A stretch of 64,000 nt of DNA from CAWIJJ01 sp963836425 (GTDB taxonomy: Bacteria > Acidobacteriota > Terriglobia > Bryobacterales > Bryobacteraceae). The position numbers were made by a program, and so were the translations under genes. Below, one piece after another: positions 44,801 through 53,224 of the stretch. The DNA lies in contig CAWIJJ010000020.1 of the NCBI GenBank assembly GCA_963836425.1, forward strand, positions 62,001 through 126,000. Reading direction: 5' to 3'. Under the pieces are notes generated by a model. That model was not told where the DNA came from and searched no databases. It was given only the letters and a program-made list of their open reading frames with translations. Within the stretch, counting starts at the first letter, position 1, and each line of letters starts with the position of its first letter.

Positions 44801-47800
44801 CCACCGCGATATTGAAGCGTGTGGATGCGAGCAGTTGGTTGCGCTCGGCCTCCTCGTCCCCGCCTATCGCCCCGGGCGCGGTGGACGACGCGAGGATGCC
44901 CTTGTCCAGGAACAAATCGTCGGTGAAGCCGCCCTGTTTCACCAGCACGGACCCGCGCAGCACGGGATGGTCCTGCACGGTTCTCAACTGAAGGTTCACA
45001 TCCGACACCGTCTTGAGGCCGGCCGGAAAATCCATGTACAGGTCGGCGATCTTGATCCCCAGGTCGGATTCGGGCGCTTTGCCGCTTACCATCGTGATCG
45101 ATCCGCTGCCGGTGAGCTTGCCGCCGTTCACTTCGCCGTCGAGTTTGGCCAGCGTGGCCGTGGCGCCGTCCAGATCGATCCGCACATTCAAATCGTCGGC
45201 GCCGATGCGCGGCTGGTCCATCGCAAGCTGCCCGCCCGTGATCTCGACAAAACCCTGCGCCTTCGGCTGCGCCGCCGTGCCGCTCACCGCCGCGTGAATC
45301 GTGGTCGGCCCGCGCGCGCGGATCCCCTCGGCGAACAGCGTGGCCACCGACGCGTCCAGCGACCCGTCCAGCGCCAGGTTGAGCGCGTGCTCGCCCTGTG
45401 CATCCACCGTGCCCGTCAGGTTCAGCTCCGTCGTGGGTCCGGTCAATTGCAGCCGCTCGACGGTGGCGATGCCGTTCTCCAGCCGGATCGTGGACTCGCC
45501 CTTCTGCTCCACCTTGAAGGTGTTGTATGCCAGATTCAATTCCGGAAACGTGAGGGTGGCGCGCACCGCGCCCAGTTCCGGCTTCGGAGCTTCGGCTTCA
45601 ACCCGCGCCGTGACCGTCCCGCTGGCCCCCTCGGGGACACCCGGAACCGAGGCCAGCGTAAGGCCCGTCAGCGCCGCCGTGAATTGCGCCGCTCCCTGCC
45701 GGCGCGGGATTTCGACCGGCAGGTCGGCCGGCAGCAGCGCGAACGGCACGGTGCCCGAAGCGCGCAGGGTGGCCGCCCCCCAGTCCGCCGAAAGCGATTC
45801 GAGCTCCAGCGCCCCATCGTGAATCCTGCCGTGCAGCGACGCGGCGGTCACCCCGGGCGTCAGGCCCTCGCTCGCGAACGAGCCGTTTTCGAGCGACAAG
45901 GTAAGATCCGGATCGAGCCGTTCCAGCGTGCCCCGCACCGAACCCTGAATGGAGGCGTTCCCTTGCACTACCGGGTTGCCCTCGAGTTTCGCCAACCGCG
46001 CCAGGCCCGGCAAATCCAACTGAGCGCGCAGATCGAGCGCTCCCTCGCCGGCCGTACGGTCGAGCGGCAGCCTGCCGCTCAACTCCACCCTCGACCCTTC
46101 CGCCACCAGGTTGGCGCGCTCCACCGTCAGGGTCCGGTTTCGGTACGACGCCGAAAGCGGGCCGTCCGCACCCACCTTGACGCCGTTCCATCGAACATCC
46201 AGCTTCGAAACCTGCGCAGTGGCGGCGGCATCCCGGTAGTCGAAATTCTCCAGTTCCCCGCTGGCTTTGACGACGGCCGACACGCTGCCTTCCACCGGCG
46301 TGCTCATCTCCACCGGCAGCCGGCTGAGGTCGGTATTTTCCAGGCGCACTTCCGCCGTGAACGGGCTCGGCGTCCGCGTGCCCGCTTCGGCATTCACAGC
46401 TACTCCGAAGCGGGGCAGGGAAGCCTGCAAAACCGCCTGCGCGCGCGCCACCTGCGCGCTCAATTCCGCGCTGCCCAGATCGCGGCCGTCCCATTGCAGC
46501 CCTTGCGCATTCAGCTTCAGGTCCGCCGTGGGCTGTTCCGCCGTTCCCGACGCCGTGAGGTCCAGCCCCATTTCGCCCCGAACTGTGGCGCCGTCCGGCA
46601 GTGTGACATCGAGCAGCCGCAAGTCGCGCGCCTGTGCCCGCGCCTGAAATTCGCCGCTCTCTGTTTCATAGCTTCCCGATGCGGTCACCAGGCCCGCACC
46701 GCCGGGCTGCGGCTTCTCCATCCGGAGCCGGGTCAGCTCGGCGCGCCGGTCCTGGTAGCGCGCTTGCGCCTCCAGCGTCCCCAGCAGTTCGCCATAGGCG
46801 CGCAGCCCGCTGCCGTCGATCCGCACCGCCGCCACCGGATTCTGCACCGTCCCGCTGACGTCCGCCGAGATCGCGAAATCGCCGCGCACCGGGACATCGC
46901 CGCGGCCGAGTGCGGCCAGCGTCGCGCCGGCAGTCAGGTTCTCGGTCCGCGCCGTGAACGTCACCGGCTGCGTCGCCCCCGCCAGTCCGATTTCGCCGGA
47001 ACCCCGCAGCCTCTGTTCGTGCCAGCGGATCAATGCTTCGTTCACAACCACCCGCTGGGGGTTGTACACGGCGGCGAGAGTCACCGCGATATCCTGCAAA
47101 TCCCCGGCATGCAGATTCGGAATCGTCGCGTTGACCGCCGCCTCGGGAGCGGATATCGTGCCGGAGAGGGCGGCGGTCGAGTGCAGCGCGCCATCGATTG
47201 CCGGCGGCGGCCCTTCGTTCCCCAGGAAAGTCTCGATTCCCGCCACGGTGGAAGCGAGTGCCGGCGCCTCGATCTCGAGCTGTCCGCTCAGCGCCTTCCG
47301 GTTCGCCAGTTCCACCGTTCCGCTCGCCCTGGCCCCCAGTGCGCTCAGTTCGGCCACCTGAAGCGTCACGTCCGACCCGCGCGCCGACGCGCTGATCGCG
47401 GCGGCCACCGGCACCACGTCTTTTGCCACCCCCCGCGAAGGCTCCAGCCTCACGCTGGCGTTCCCGGCGGCGCGCTCGTAATCCAGGCCCGGCCAGTTGG
47501 CCTCCGCCTGAACGTTACCCGTGCTCGCAACCCGCACGGGCAGCCGGAAGATCGCGCACAGCCGTTCCAGCGCCAGGGCCTGCGCGCTCAATGCCACCCG
47601 GCTCTGACCGGCCTCCGGGGTCAGCATCACGACGCCCTCCCCCTGCACGCGTCCCCACGGTGCGTTCAGCCGCACGGCTTGGACCTGCACGCTCGACGCT
47701 GCGGCCTGGTACGCTGCCTGCGCATCCAGGTTCAGATGATCGAAGCGATCCACCGCCAGTTCCTCGCCGTGCAGGAGGGCGGAAACGCGCAACTGTGGAA

Positions 47801-48650
47801 GCGGCCCGGCGGCCGTCAGCGTCAGGTGCAGGTCGCCGCGAACCGGCTGCGCAACACCCGCGAACTCCGCCAGCGATGCCGAATCGAGCGCCATGTCCGC
47901 GCGGACGTCGAACACCGGGCTCGAGAAGCTCTCGATTTCGCCGCTCAGGTTCACGCTGGATGCGCCCAGATCGATCCGCAGCGCGCGCACGTTTGCGTCG
48001 TCGCGGCCCGCCACCACGTCCGCATTCACCCCGCCCACCGGCAGCGTGCGGCCGGAGAATCCCACCGTACCGCCCCCGGGGATCGTCAGGCGAATCTCGT
48101 GCTGCCGCGTGGCCGCGTTCCCCTTTACCGCCACCGAACCCACCGGCAGCAACACCACCATCTGCTGCCGCCGGTCTTCATAGCGGATCGAGCCCCCCGT
48201 AATCGCCCCCGCCCGCACCAGGTAATCCACCGGCTGGCTGGATGGCGCGCTCTGCGGCGGATGCGGTAGATTGTCGCTGCCGTCCCGGTCGATCACCACC
48301 GAGACTCGGGGATTTTCGATCGCCGCCGACTCGATGTAGTACGCGCCCCGCAACAGTTCCCGCAGGCTGAGCTTCGCGGCCACATGGTCGGCTAACAGCA
48401 GCGGAGGCAGCAACGGTGCTGTCTTCGACTGCACCCGCACATCGCGCAGGTCCACCTTGAGGGAGAACAGGTTGTAATCCAGGCTGGATGCCGAAAAGAC
48501 GATACCCTGCTTGTCCAGTGCGGACACTACCTGCTGAAGGACGTACCTCCGCGCCGGCGGGGTGTGCAGGACCCCCACCAGGATGGCAGCCAGCGCCAGG
48601 ATGCCGCCCAGGACAAAAGCCGCGATTCGGATTGCGCGGGAGCGGAGCAA
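41820..48650 (-). CDS. TamB-TamA fusion: DUF490 translocation module joined to POTRA/Omp85 barrel
   Basis: One uninterrupted 2276-residue frame. Residues 1-30 are an inner-membrane anchor (IRIAAFVLGGILALAAILVG). Residues 30-1180 are repetitive AsmA/TamB beta-helix sequence. Residues 1180-1515 are the conserved TamB/DUF490 end (LTLQERKYNVQRGVITFTND, ILALLVTGKTLDQI, VGSSLGRRLEGATGLSRVRI). A basic linker (PPRRQSKREARR) leads to POTRA repeats from about 1535 to 1920 (VSITGQKFF, VFEGNQAIGTEELRKVVPL, VVEGNRDTSENLIRTQL). An Omp85 barrel runs to the end with its terminal Phe (IFFSIGQAF). TamA and TamB are normally separate and assemble outer-membrane proteins. A TTG start is forced by an in-frame stop 15 bases upstream. 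The gene is 15 bases after the TPR gene. Confidence 0.92.
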   Translation of the reverse strand: MLRSRAIRIAAFVLGGILALAAILVGVLHTPPARRYVLQQVVSALDKQGIVFSASSLDYNLFSLKVDLRDVRVQSKTAPLLPPLLLADHVAAKLSLRELLRGAYYIESAAIENPRVSVVIDRDGSDNLPHPPQSAPSSQPVDYLVRAGAITGGSIRYEDRRQQMVVLLPVGSVAVKGNAATRQHEIRLTIPGGGTVGFSGRTLPVGGVNADVVAGRDDANVRALRIDLGASSVNLSGEIESFSSPVFDVRADMALDSASLAEFAGVAQPVRGDLHLTLTAAGPLPQLRVSALLHGEELAVDRFDHLNLDAQAAYQAAASSVQVQAVRLNAPWGRVQGEGVVMLTPEAGQSRVALSAQALALERLCAIFRLPVRVASTGNVQAEANWPGLDYERAAGNASVRLEPSRGVAKDVVPVAAAISASARGSDVTLQVAELSALGARASGTVELANRKALSGQLEIEAPALASTVAGIETFLGNEGPPPAIDGALHSTAALSGTISAPEAAVNATIPNLHAGDLQDIAVTLAAVYNPQRVVVNEALIRWHEQRLRGSGEIGLAGATQPVTFTARTENLTAGATLAALGRGDVPVRGDFAISADVSGTVQNPVAAVRIDGSGLRAYGELLGTLEAQARYQDRRAELTRLRMEKPQPGGAGLVTASGSYETESGEFQARAQARDLRLLDVTLPDGATVRGEMGLDLTASGTAEQPTADLKLNAQGLQWDGRDLGSAELSAQVARAQAVLQASLPRFGVAVNAEAGTRTPSPFTAEVRLENTDLSRLPVEMSTPVEGSVSAVVKASGELENFDYRDAAATAQVSKLDVRWNGVKVGADGPLSASYRNRTLTVERANLVAEGSRVELSGRLPLDRTAGEGALDLRAQLDLPGLARLAKLEGNPVVQGNASIQGSVRGTLERLDPDLTLSLENGSFASEGLTPGVTAASLHGRIHDGALELESLSADWGAATLRASGTVPFALLPADLPVEIPRRQGAAQFTAALTGLTLASVPGVPEGASGTVTARVEAEAPKPELGAVRATLTFPELNLAYNTFKVEQKGESTIRLENGIATVERLQLTGPTTELNLTGTVDAQGEHALNLALDGSLDASVATLFAEGIRARGPTTIHAAVSGTAAQPKAQGFVEITGGQLAMDQPRIGADDLNVRIDLDGATATLAKLDGEVNGGKLTGSGSITMVSGKAPESDLGIKIADLYMDFPAGLKTVSDVNLQLRTVQDHPVLRGSVLVKQGGFTDDLFLDKGILASSTAPGAIGGDEEAERNQLLASTRFNIAVVTEEPIVVDNNLMRAQITTQIIVLGNPYELGLAGRLIIEEGAELTLQERKYNVQRGVITFTNDRRIEPNLDLLATTTVPNHDITLQVSGPPGKTETVLRADPELPEPDILALLVTGKTLDQIRGQEFEVAQSQVLSYLTGRVGSSLGRRLEGATGLSRVRIEPNLIAAETNPGARLTVGQDITPQFNLVYSMDLVNSSDQVYIAEYDLTKRFVTRSVRQEDGSWRFDFRHDLQFGGVSPPRRQSKREARRVSAVSITGQKFFTPQVIQDKLDVKAGDRYDFFKVRKGMDRVGKMYEKADLLEAGVRLRRQEAGQDVDLTLRVDPGPKVNLVYEGVSLPGGVRDEVRRVWRSGVFDTQRLEDASGVIREWLIRERYLTPQIATQILNPQPDEKRVVFDVQRGPRFENVEWVFDGARGVDPKRLRSVVEDQKLSTEVYTKPERVTDLLQQFYREMGYLDASLDKPRYQLEPEARTGKVIFPVQEGPLYHVGEAVFEGNQAIGTEELRKVVPLPEGAEYRPVLRDNSLLRLREAYWERGYNDVEIQAELQRTPAESRIDLRFRITENAQAIAREVVVEGNRDTSENLIRTQLAIRPGDPVNLEKLGDSRRKLYNTGAFSMVEIAREELPATDAKTQPVRLVVRVQEVQPFEVKYGGFFDTERGPGGIVDFSNRNSLGSARVLGFRGRYDSQWHEARVYFSQPLLSRFPLRTIASPYIRREINPETDLTSGFNVDRVGLSLQQEAQLQQRLVLNYGYRIERSHTYDTGPDPFFDVTLRVASLTSTLSRDTRDDVLDAATGSFFSSAIQYSPSLLGSQVRFIKYLGQYFRYFPLQKPKVELFTNKVLRPRLVYATGARVGLATGFGGQEVPVAERFFAGGGTTIRGFEQNSVGASLSTGLNLGGQGMIILNNELRFPIASATTGFAGIIDLDGAGFVDIGNVYPHVSDFSLTNLRKAAGPGLRLRTPWFLIRMDYGFILDRKPGESRGRIFFSIGQAF

Positions 48651-48665
48651 ATCGGGGCCCCGCGG

Positions 48666-49253
48666 TTAACGCCCGGTACTGACCACGGCCCGGACTTTGC
48701 GGGCCTCGGGCGCATCCGGCGCCAGTTTCAGGAACAGTTCGAAATGGGTCAGCATCTTGTCCGGCCGTTTCATCCCGTTGTAGGCGAGCCCGGCGTAGTA
48801 ATGGGCGTAGGCCTGCTCGGGGTATTTTTCCAGGTAGCTTTCCAGGCTGGCGGCGGCCTGGCTGTTCTTCTGCCGATTGTACGCGAGCAGGCCGGCAACG
48901 TAATCCTTCTCGTCGCCGTCCGCATCCTTCATCAGCGACTCCGCCTTGCTGTAGTCCTTGCGTTCAATCGCCAGCCGCGCCATCGCCAGCTTGCTGTCGC
49001 CGCCGGATTTCAACTCTTCGGCCTTTTTGAGATGCGCTTCCGCGTCGTCAGGCTTGTGCTGTTCCACCAGCGCCAGCCCCAGATACCGCTGCGCCACGGC
49101 ATCGTCGGCATTTTCCTGTACGGCCTTCGAGAGTTCGGATTCGGCGGCCGAAAATTTCCCCTGGTGGTAGAGTTCCACCCCGCGATCCGTGCCGGCCCAC
49201 AGCGCCATGCTGCTCAGCCCGGCGGTCAAAACGACTGCGACCAACCGTCCCAT
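48666..49253 (-). CDS. Exported TPR protein upstream of the TamB-TamA fusion
   Basis: ATG 49253 is preceded by a GGGGG-containing ribosome site and opens a signal peptide (MGRLVAVVLTAGLSSMALWA); a longer in-frame reading upstream runs through the divergent helicase gene and was rejected. The 195-residue protein is built of tetratricopeptide repeats (GVELYHQGKFSAAESELSKA, LGLALVEQHKPDDAEAHLKK, YYAGLAYNGMKRPDKMLTHF). It lies 15 bp from the next start and so should be cotranscribed with the envelope-assembly fusion. A periplasmic helper role is an inference from this placement. Confidence 0.85.
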   Translation of the reverse strand: MGRLVAVVLTAGLSSMALWAGTDRGVELYHQGKFSAAESELSKAVQENADDAVAQRYLGLALVEQHKPDDAEAHLKKAEELKSGGDSKLAMARLAIERKDYSKAESLMKDADGDEKDYVAGLLAYNRQKNSQAAASLESYLEKYPEQAYAHYYAGLAYNGMKRPDKMLTHFELFLKLAPDAPEARKVRAVVSTGR

Positions 49254-49365
49254 CGTTTCCCCCTTTTGCGGACGCGAGGTAGGGTCAACACCGCACGAAC
49301 TCCCCCGTCCGCACCTTCCAGAATAGAGGATCGGGCTCACCCGTGTCCCGTGCCTGTTACCTTGG

Positions 49366-52083
49366 ATGTTCCGGGTTATGGATCTCGTTCCAATAGATTT
49401 GCACCTCACCCCGCATGGCCGCCTGACCGTATCGCGCGACCCCGATGCGCCGCAGCTCGAAGCCGCCCTCGCAGAACGGGTCGAGGCAGCCTTCGGCCGC
49501 GGATCCGGACACGGCCTCCTGCTCCTGGGTGCCGCCGAAGCCGCCACCACCCTACCCCCTGTCTTCGCCTGGTGGCGCGATTTCGGCGCGTCCTACGTGG
49601 CCGCTCTGTGCATCGAGCAGGGCGGCGGCGGCCCCGCCCGGCCCGCGGCCCGCATCGCTCCGCCGCCCGAAGACGACCTGGAGCGCATCTCCTTCGCCGC
49701 TCCGCCCATGACCGGCGCCGAGTACCTGACCGCCGCCGTACTCGCATCGCTCTGGCAGGAAACCGGCGAGGCCTTTGACGCCGAGCTGGCCGAGTCCGGG
49801 CAGGGTATTCAGGAATTCCTGCGCAGCCGCAATCCTGCCTGGAACCTGGTCGGCCGCGTCCATTTCAATCTTGCCGAGAACCGCAAAGACCCGGACCTGC
49901 CGTTTGCCTTTCTCGCCACCTACACTACCCGGCTTTCGGCGCGCGCCAAAGCGCGGCACCTGCCGCTCGGCGAGGCCCTGCGCGAGTACTCGGGCGCCGC
50001 CAACAAGGACCGGCTCCTCTCCCTCCTGCTCCCCGTGCAGCGGGCCGCCGAATCCTGCCCCTGGCTCAAGGCCATGGTAGACGCGGGCGAGATCTTCCAT
50101 CCCATCCGCTGGAGTCCGGAGGAAGCGCTCCAGCTCTTGCGCGACGTTCCCAAGCTCGAATCCTCGGGCGTGGTGGTCCGCATGCCCGCCGCCTGGCGCG
50201 GCAATCGCCCTCCGCGGCCCCGCGTCACCGGCGCGGTCGGGGGCGAGTCCCCCTCCGGCATCGGCCACGAAGCCCTCCTCGATTTCAGGATGGAAGTGAC
50301 GCTCGACGGCGAAGCGCTCACACCGGAGGAAATCGCCGCCCTGCTGCGTGGAACCGACGGGCTCGCCCTGGTGCGAGGCCAATGGGTTGAGGTGGACCGG
50401 GAACAGCTCGGGAACCTCATTCAGCGCTTCGAGGATCTCCAGCGCACCGCCTCCGACGGTGGTCTGAGCTTTGGCGAGGCCATGCGCCTGCTGGCCGGCG
50501 CGGCCGTGAACCAGGACGACCGGTTCCTCGCCGAGGGCGTCGATTGGGCCCAGGTAACAGCCGGTCCCTGGCTCGCCGAAACGCTGCGCACCCTGCGAAG
50601 CCCGCAGGGGCTCGCCCAGGCGGATCCCGGCCCGGCGCTCCGTGCCGTGTTGCGCCCCTATCAGCAGACCGGGGTGCGCTGGCTCCATCTGCTTTCCACC
50701 CTTGGACTGGGCGCCTGCCTGGCGGACGACATGGGGCTCGGAAAAACCATTCAGGTGCTCGCCCTGCTGCTCATTCTGAAACGCCAGGCGGCTTCCCCGG
50801 AAAAACCGAGCGTGCTCGTCGCCCCCGCTTCTCTGCTGGCCAACTGGGCGGCGGAAATCGAGCGCTTCGCCCCGGAGCTCAAGGCCCTGATCGCCCACCC
50901 CTCGGCCATGCCCGCCGCCCAGCTCAAAGCCGTCACGCCCGAACAGCTCACCGCCACCGACCTCGTCATCACCAGCTACGGCTCCCTCCTGCGCGTGCCC
51001 TGGCTGGCGCAGGTTTCCTGGCGCGTCGCCGTCCTCGATGAGGCGCAGGCCATCAAAAACCCGGGAGCCCAGCAGACCCGCGCCGTCAAAACCCTCAAGG
51101 CCGGCACCCGCCTGGCCCTCACCGGCACGCCCGTCGAGAACCGTCTGGCCGACCTCTGGTCCATCTTCGATTTCCTCAATCCCGGGCTGCTCGGTACCTC
51201 CAAGCAGTTCACCGCGTTTGCCAAGAGCCTCTCCCAAAGCGGCTCCTGGGGACCCTTGCGCGAGCTCGTCCGCCCCTACATCCTGCGCCGGCTCAAAACC
51301 GACCGCAGCGTGATCTCCGACCTCCCCGACAAGACCGAGATGAAGGCCTGGTGCACCTTGACCCGCCGCCAGGTGGCGCTCTACGATCAGGCCGTCAAAG
51401 ATCTTGCCGCAAGGCTCACCAGCGCCGCCGGCATCGAGCGCAAAGGACTCGTCCTGGCCTTCCTCATGCGCTTCAAACAGATCTGCAACCATCCCTCGCA
51501 ATGGCTGGGCGACGCCGCCTGGGCCGAACCGGATAGCGGGAAATTCGCCCGGCTTCGGGAAATCGCGGACGTGGTGGCGTCGCGCCAGGAAAAAATGCTC
51601 GTCTTCACTCAGTTCCGCGAAGTTACCGCGCCGCTCGCCTCCTTCCTCGAAACCGTCTTCGGCCGGCCCGGGCTGGTCCTCCACGGAGAAACCGCGGTGA
51701 AAAAGCGCCACGATCTGGTCCGCCGTTTCCAGGAAGAGGACGACGCCGGCTTCTTCGTCCTCTCCCTCAAAGCGGGCGGCGCCGGACTGAACCTCACCGC
51801 CGCCTCCCACGTGGTCCACTTCGATCGCTGGTGGAACCCGGCCGTCGAGAACCAGGCCACCGACCGCGCCTTCCGCATCGGGCAGACCAAAAACGTGCTC
51901 GTGCACAAATTCGTCTGCCGGGGTACGGTGGAAGAGAAGATCGACGAGATGATCGAAGCCAAGCGCGAACTCTCCCGAAACCTGCTCGAGGGAAGCGCCG
52001 ATCTGCTGCTGACCGAACTCGACGACGACGAGCTGCTGCGCCTCGTCGCGCTCGACATCAACAAAGCATCCAAGGAGTCCTGA
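49366..52083 (+). CDS. SNF2/HepA-family DNA-dependent ATPase
   Basis: A 905-residue protein (ATG 49378 is an equally possible start). The C-terminal half is an SNF2 motor: Walker A DDMGLGKTIQ at about 454-463, LDEAQAIKN near 557, LTGTPVENRLADLWSIF, KQICNHPSQWLG, LSLKAGGAGLNLTAASHVV and QATDRAFRIGQ near 835. The first 400 residues are the variable N-terminal region seen in bacterial SNF2 proteins with an SNF2-associated module. It probably remodels protein-DNA or RNA polymerase complexes using ATP. The SWIM gene follows one base after its stop. Confidence 0.92.
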   Translation: MFRVMDLVPIDLHLTPHGRLTVSRDPDAPQLEAALAERVEAAFGRGSGHGLLLLGAAEAATTLPPVFAWWRDFGASYVAALCIEQGGGGPARPAARIAPPPEDDLERISFAAPPMTGAEYLTAAVLASLWQETGEAFDAELAESGQGIQEFLRSRNPAWNLVGRVHFNLAENRKDPDLPFAFLATYTTRLSARAKARHLPLGEALREYSGAANKDRLLSLLLPVQRAAESCPWLKAMVDAGEIFHPIRWSPEEALQLLRDVPKLESSGVVVRMPAAWRGNRPPRPRVTGAVGGESPSGIGHEALLDFRMEVTLDGEALTPEEIAALLRGTDGLALVRGQWVEVDREQLGNLIQRFEDLQRTASDGGLSFGEAMRLLAGAAVNQDDRFLAEGVDWAQVTAGPWLAETLRTLRSPQGLAQADPGPALRAVLRPYQQTGVRWLHLLSTLGLGACLADDMGLGKTIQVLALLLILKRQAASPEKPSVLVAPASLLANWAAEIERFAPELKALIAHPSAMPAAQLKAVTPEQLTATDLVITSYGSLLRVPWLAQVSWRVAVLDEAQAIKNPGAQQTRAVKTLKAGTRLALTGTPVENRLADLWSIFDFLNPGLLGTSKQFTAFAKSLSQSGSWGPLRELVRPYILRRLKTDRSVISDLPDKTEMKAWCTLTRRQVALYDQAVKDLAARLTSAAGIERKGLVLAFLMRFKQICNHPSQWLGDAAWAEPDSGKFARLREIADVVASRQEKMLVFTQFREVTAPLASFLETVFGRPGLVLHGETAVKKRHDLVRRFQEEDDAGFFVLSLKAGGAGLNLTAASHVVHFDRWWNPAVENQATDRAFRIGQTKNVLVHKFVCRGTVEEKIDEMIEAKRELSRNLLEGSADLLLTELDDDELLRLVALDINKASKES

Positions 52084-52084
52084 G

Positions 52085-52900
52085 ATGGATTGGTACAGGG
52101 ACTGGAGAGAGTACGTGCCCGTGGCGGAACGCCGCCGCCGCGCCGCGCGCGAACTGGCGGCGCGCGCCAAAGGCGGCCTGTCCGCATCCCCCGTCGTGGT
52201 TCAGGGCAGGACCATTGCCACCACCTTCTGGGGAAAATCCTGGTGCGAGAATCTGGAGCGGTACAGTGACTACGCCAACCGCCTGCCGCGCGGCCGGACT
52301 TACGTCCGCAACGGGTCGGTGGTAGACCTTCAGATCGAGACCGGCGCCGTCCATGCCTCGGTGAGCGGCTCCAGCCTGTACCAGGTGGATCTGAAAATCG
52401 CGCCGGTGGGCGAAGCCCGCTGGAAATCGATTTGCAAGGACTGCGCCGGCGGCATCGATTCCCTCGTCGAACTGTTGCAGGGTCGCTTCTCCAAGGCGGT
52501 CATGGAGCGGATCTGTCGCCAGAAACTGGGCCTTTTCCCGTCCCCCGCGGAAATTGAACTCGATTGCAGTTGCCCGGACTGGGCCTCCATGTGCAAACAT
52601 GTGGCCGCCGTGCTGTACGGCGTCGGCGCCCGCTTCGATCGTGAACCGGAACTGCTGTTCCGCCTGCGCAACGTGGATCCGAAGAACCTGATCGCCGCCG
52701 GCGGCAGCGCCTCGCTGGCGGAAACCGCCCCGCCGAAGTCCCGCCTGTTGCGGGCTGCGGACCTGGGCGAGATCTTCGGCCTCGACCTCGAACCCGCGGC
52801 CAAACGCGCCAAAGCGGCCCCCAAATCCAAAACCCCTCCGAAGGCCAAAACAGCCGCGAAACAGCCGCCCCGTCGCAAGGGCCGAATCCCCCTAAATTAA
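52085..52900 (+). CDS. SWIM zinc-finger protein with lysine-rich tail
   Basis: A 271-residue protein. The N-terminal half (TTFWGKSWCENLERYSDYANR, RGRTYVRNGSVVDLQI) is typical of bacterial SWIM proteins that accompany SNF2 helicases. The zinc motif is CSCPDWASMCKH at residues 161-172 (CxC...CxH). The last 35 residues are Lys/Ala/Pro-rich (AKRAKAAPKSKTPPKAKTAA), suggesting nucleic-acid binding. Its start lies one base past the helicase stop, so the two probably form a complex or act in one pathway. Confidence 0.9.
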   Translation: MDWYRDWREYVPVAERRRRAARELAARAKGGLSASPVVVQGRTIATTFWGKSWCENLERYSDYANRLPRGRTYVRNGSVVDLQIETGAVHASVSGSSLYQVDLKIAPVGEARWKSICKDCAGGIDSLVELLQGRFSKAVMERICRQKLGLFPSPAEIELDCSCPDWASMCKHVAAVLYGVGARFDREPELLFRLRNVDPKNLIAAGGSASLAETAPPKSRLLRAADLGEIFGLDLEPAAKRAKAAPKSKTPPKAKTAAKQPPRRKGRIPLN

Positions 52901-52981
52901 CCAAAGACAACACTGGCGTCAGGTTGAAACACGGGTTACTATGAGCGTAACGGTCCCGTTTGTGAGATTTAGGACCTTTTT

Positions 52982-53203
52982 GTGGAAAATCAATTAGCCA
53001 GGCAGGCGGCCGAGTTGGCACTCCGCCTTGGGGCGATGCCGTTTGGCACGGAAATCGATCACGCGACCCTCGACGATCTCGAGTATCTGGCAACGCGCCT
53101 TCTCAAAGACGTGGCCACCGCGCGCCTCCGCAACAACCAGCGAATGGTAGGGGAGTCGAGCGGAATGTGGCGCGCCATGCAGCCCTGCGACCGTAAGTGG
53201 TGA
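52982..53203 (+). CDS. Small protein of unknown function
   Basis: A 73-residue frame starting at GTG 52982, with TTAGGACC about ten bases upstream. It is mostly helical (NQLARQAAELALRLGAMPFG, LDDLEYLATRLLKDVATARL) and without a signal peptide. I recognise no family. The composition looks coding, and it lies between the SWIM gene and the convergent TonB-receptor gene. Confidence 0.5.
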   Translation: MENQLARQAAELALRLGAMPFGTEIDHATLDDLEYLATRLLKDVATARLRNNQRMVGESSGMWRAMQPCDRKW

Positions 53204-53224
53204 ACCGGTCCGCCGTCCGCCCCG

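Noticed and set aside
44559..48269. 1236-codon open frame on the plus strand opposite the TamB-TamA gene
   Set aside because: It is the antisense of a well-supported gene; GC-rich codon use removes stops from the opposite strand. Its translation is Arg/His/Gln-rich and without domains.
49254..49550. 100-residue N-terminal extension of the TPR protein
   Set aside because: The extension is Arg/Ser/Cys-rich, antisense to the helicase gene and masks a clear signal peptide at 49253.
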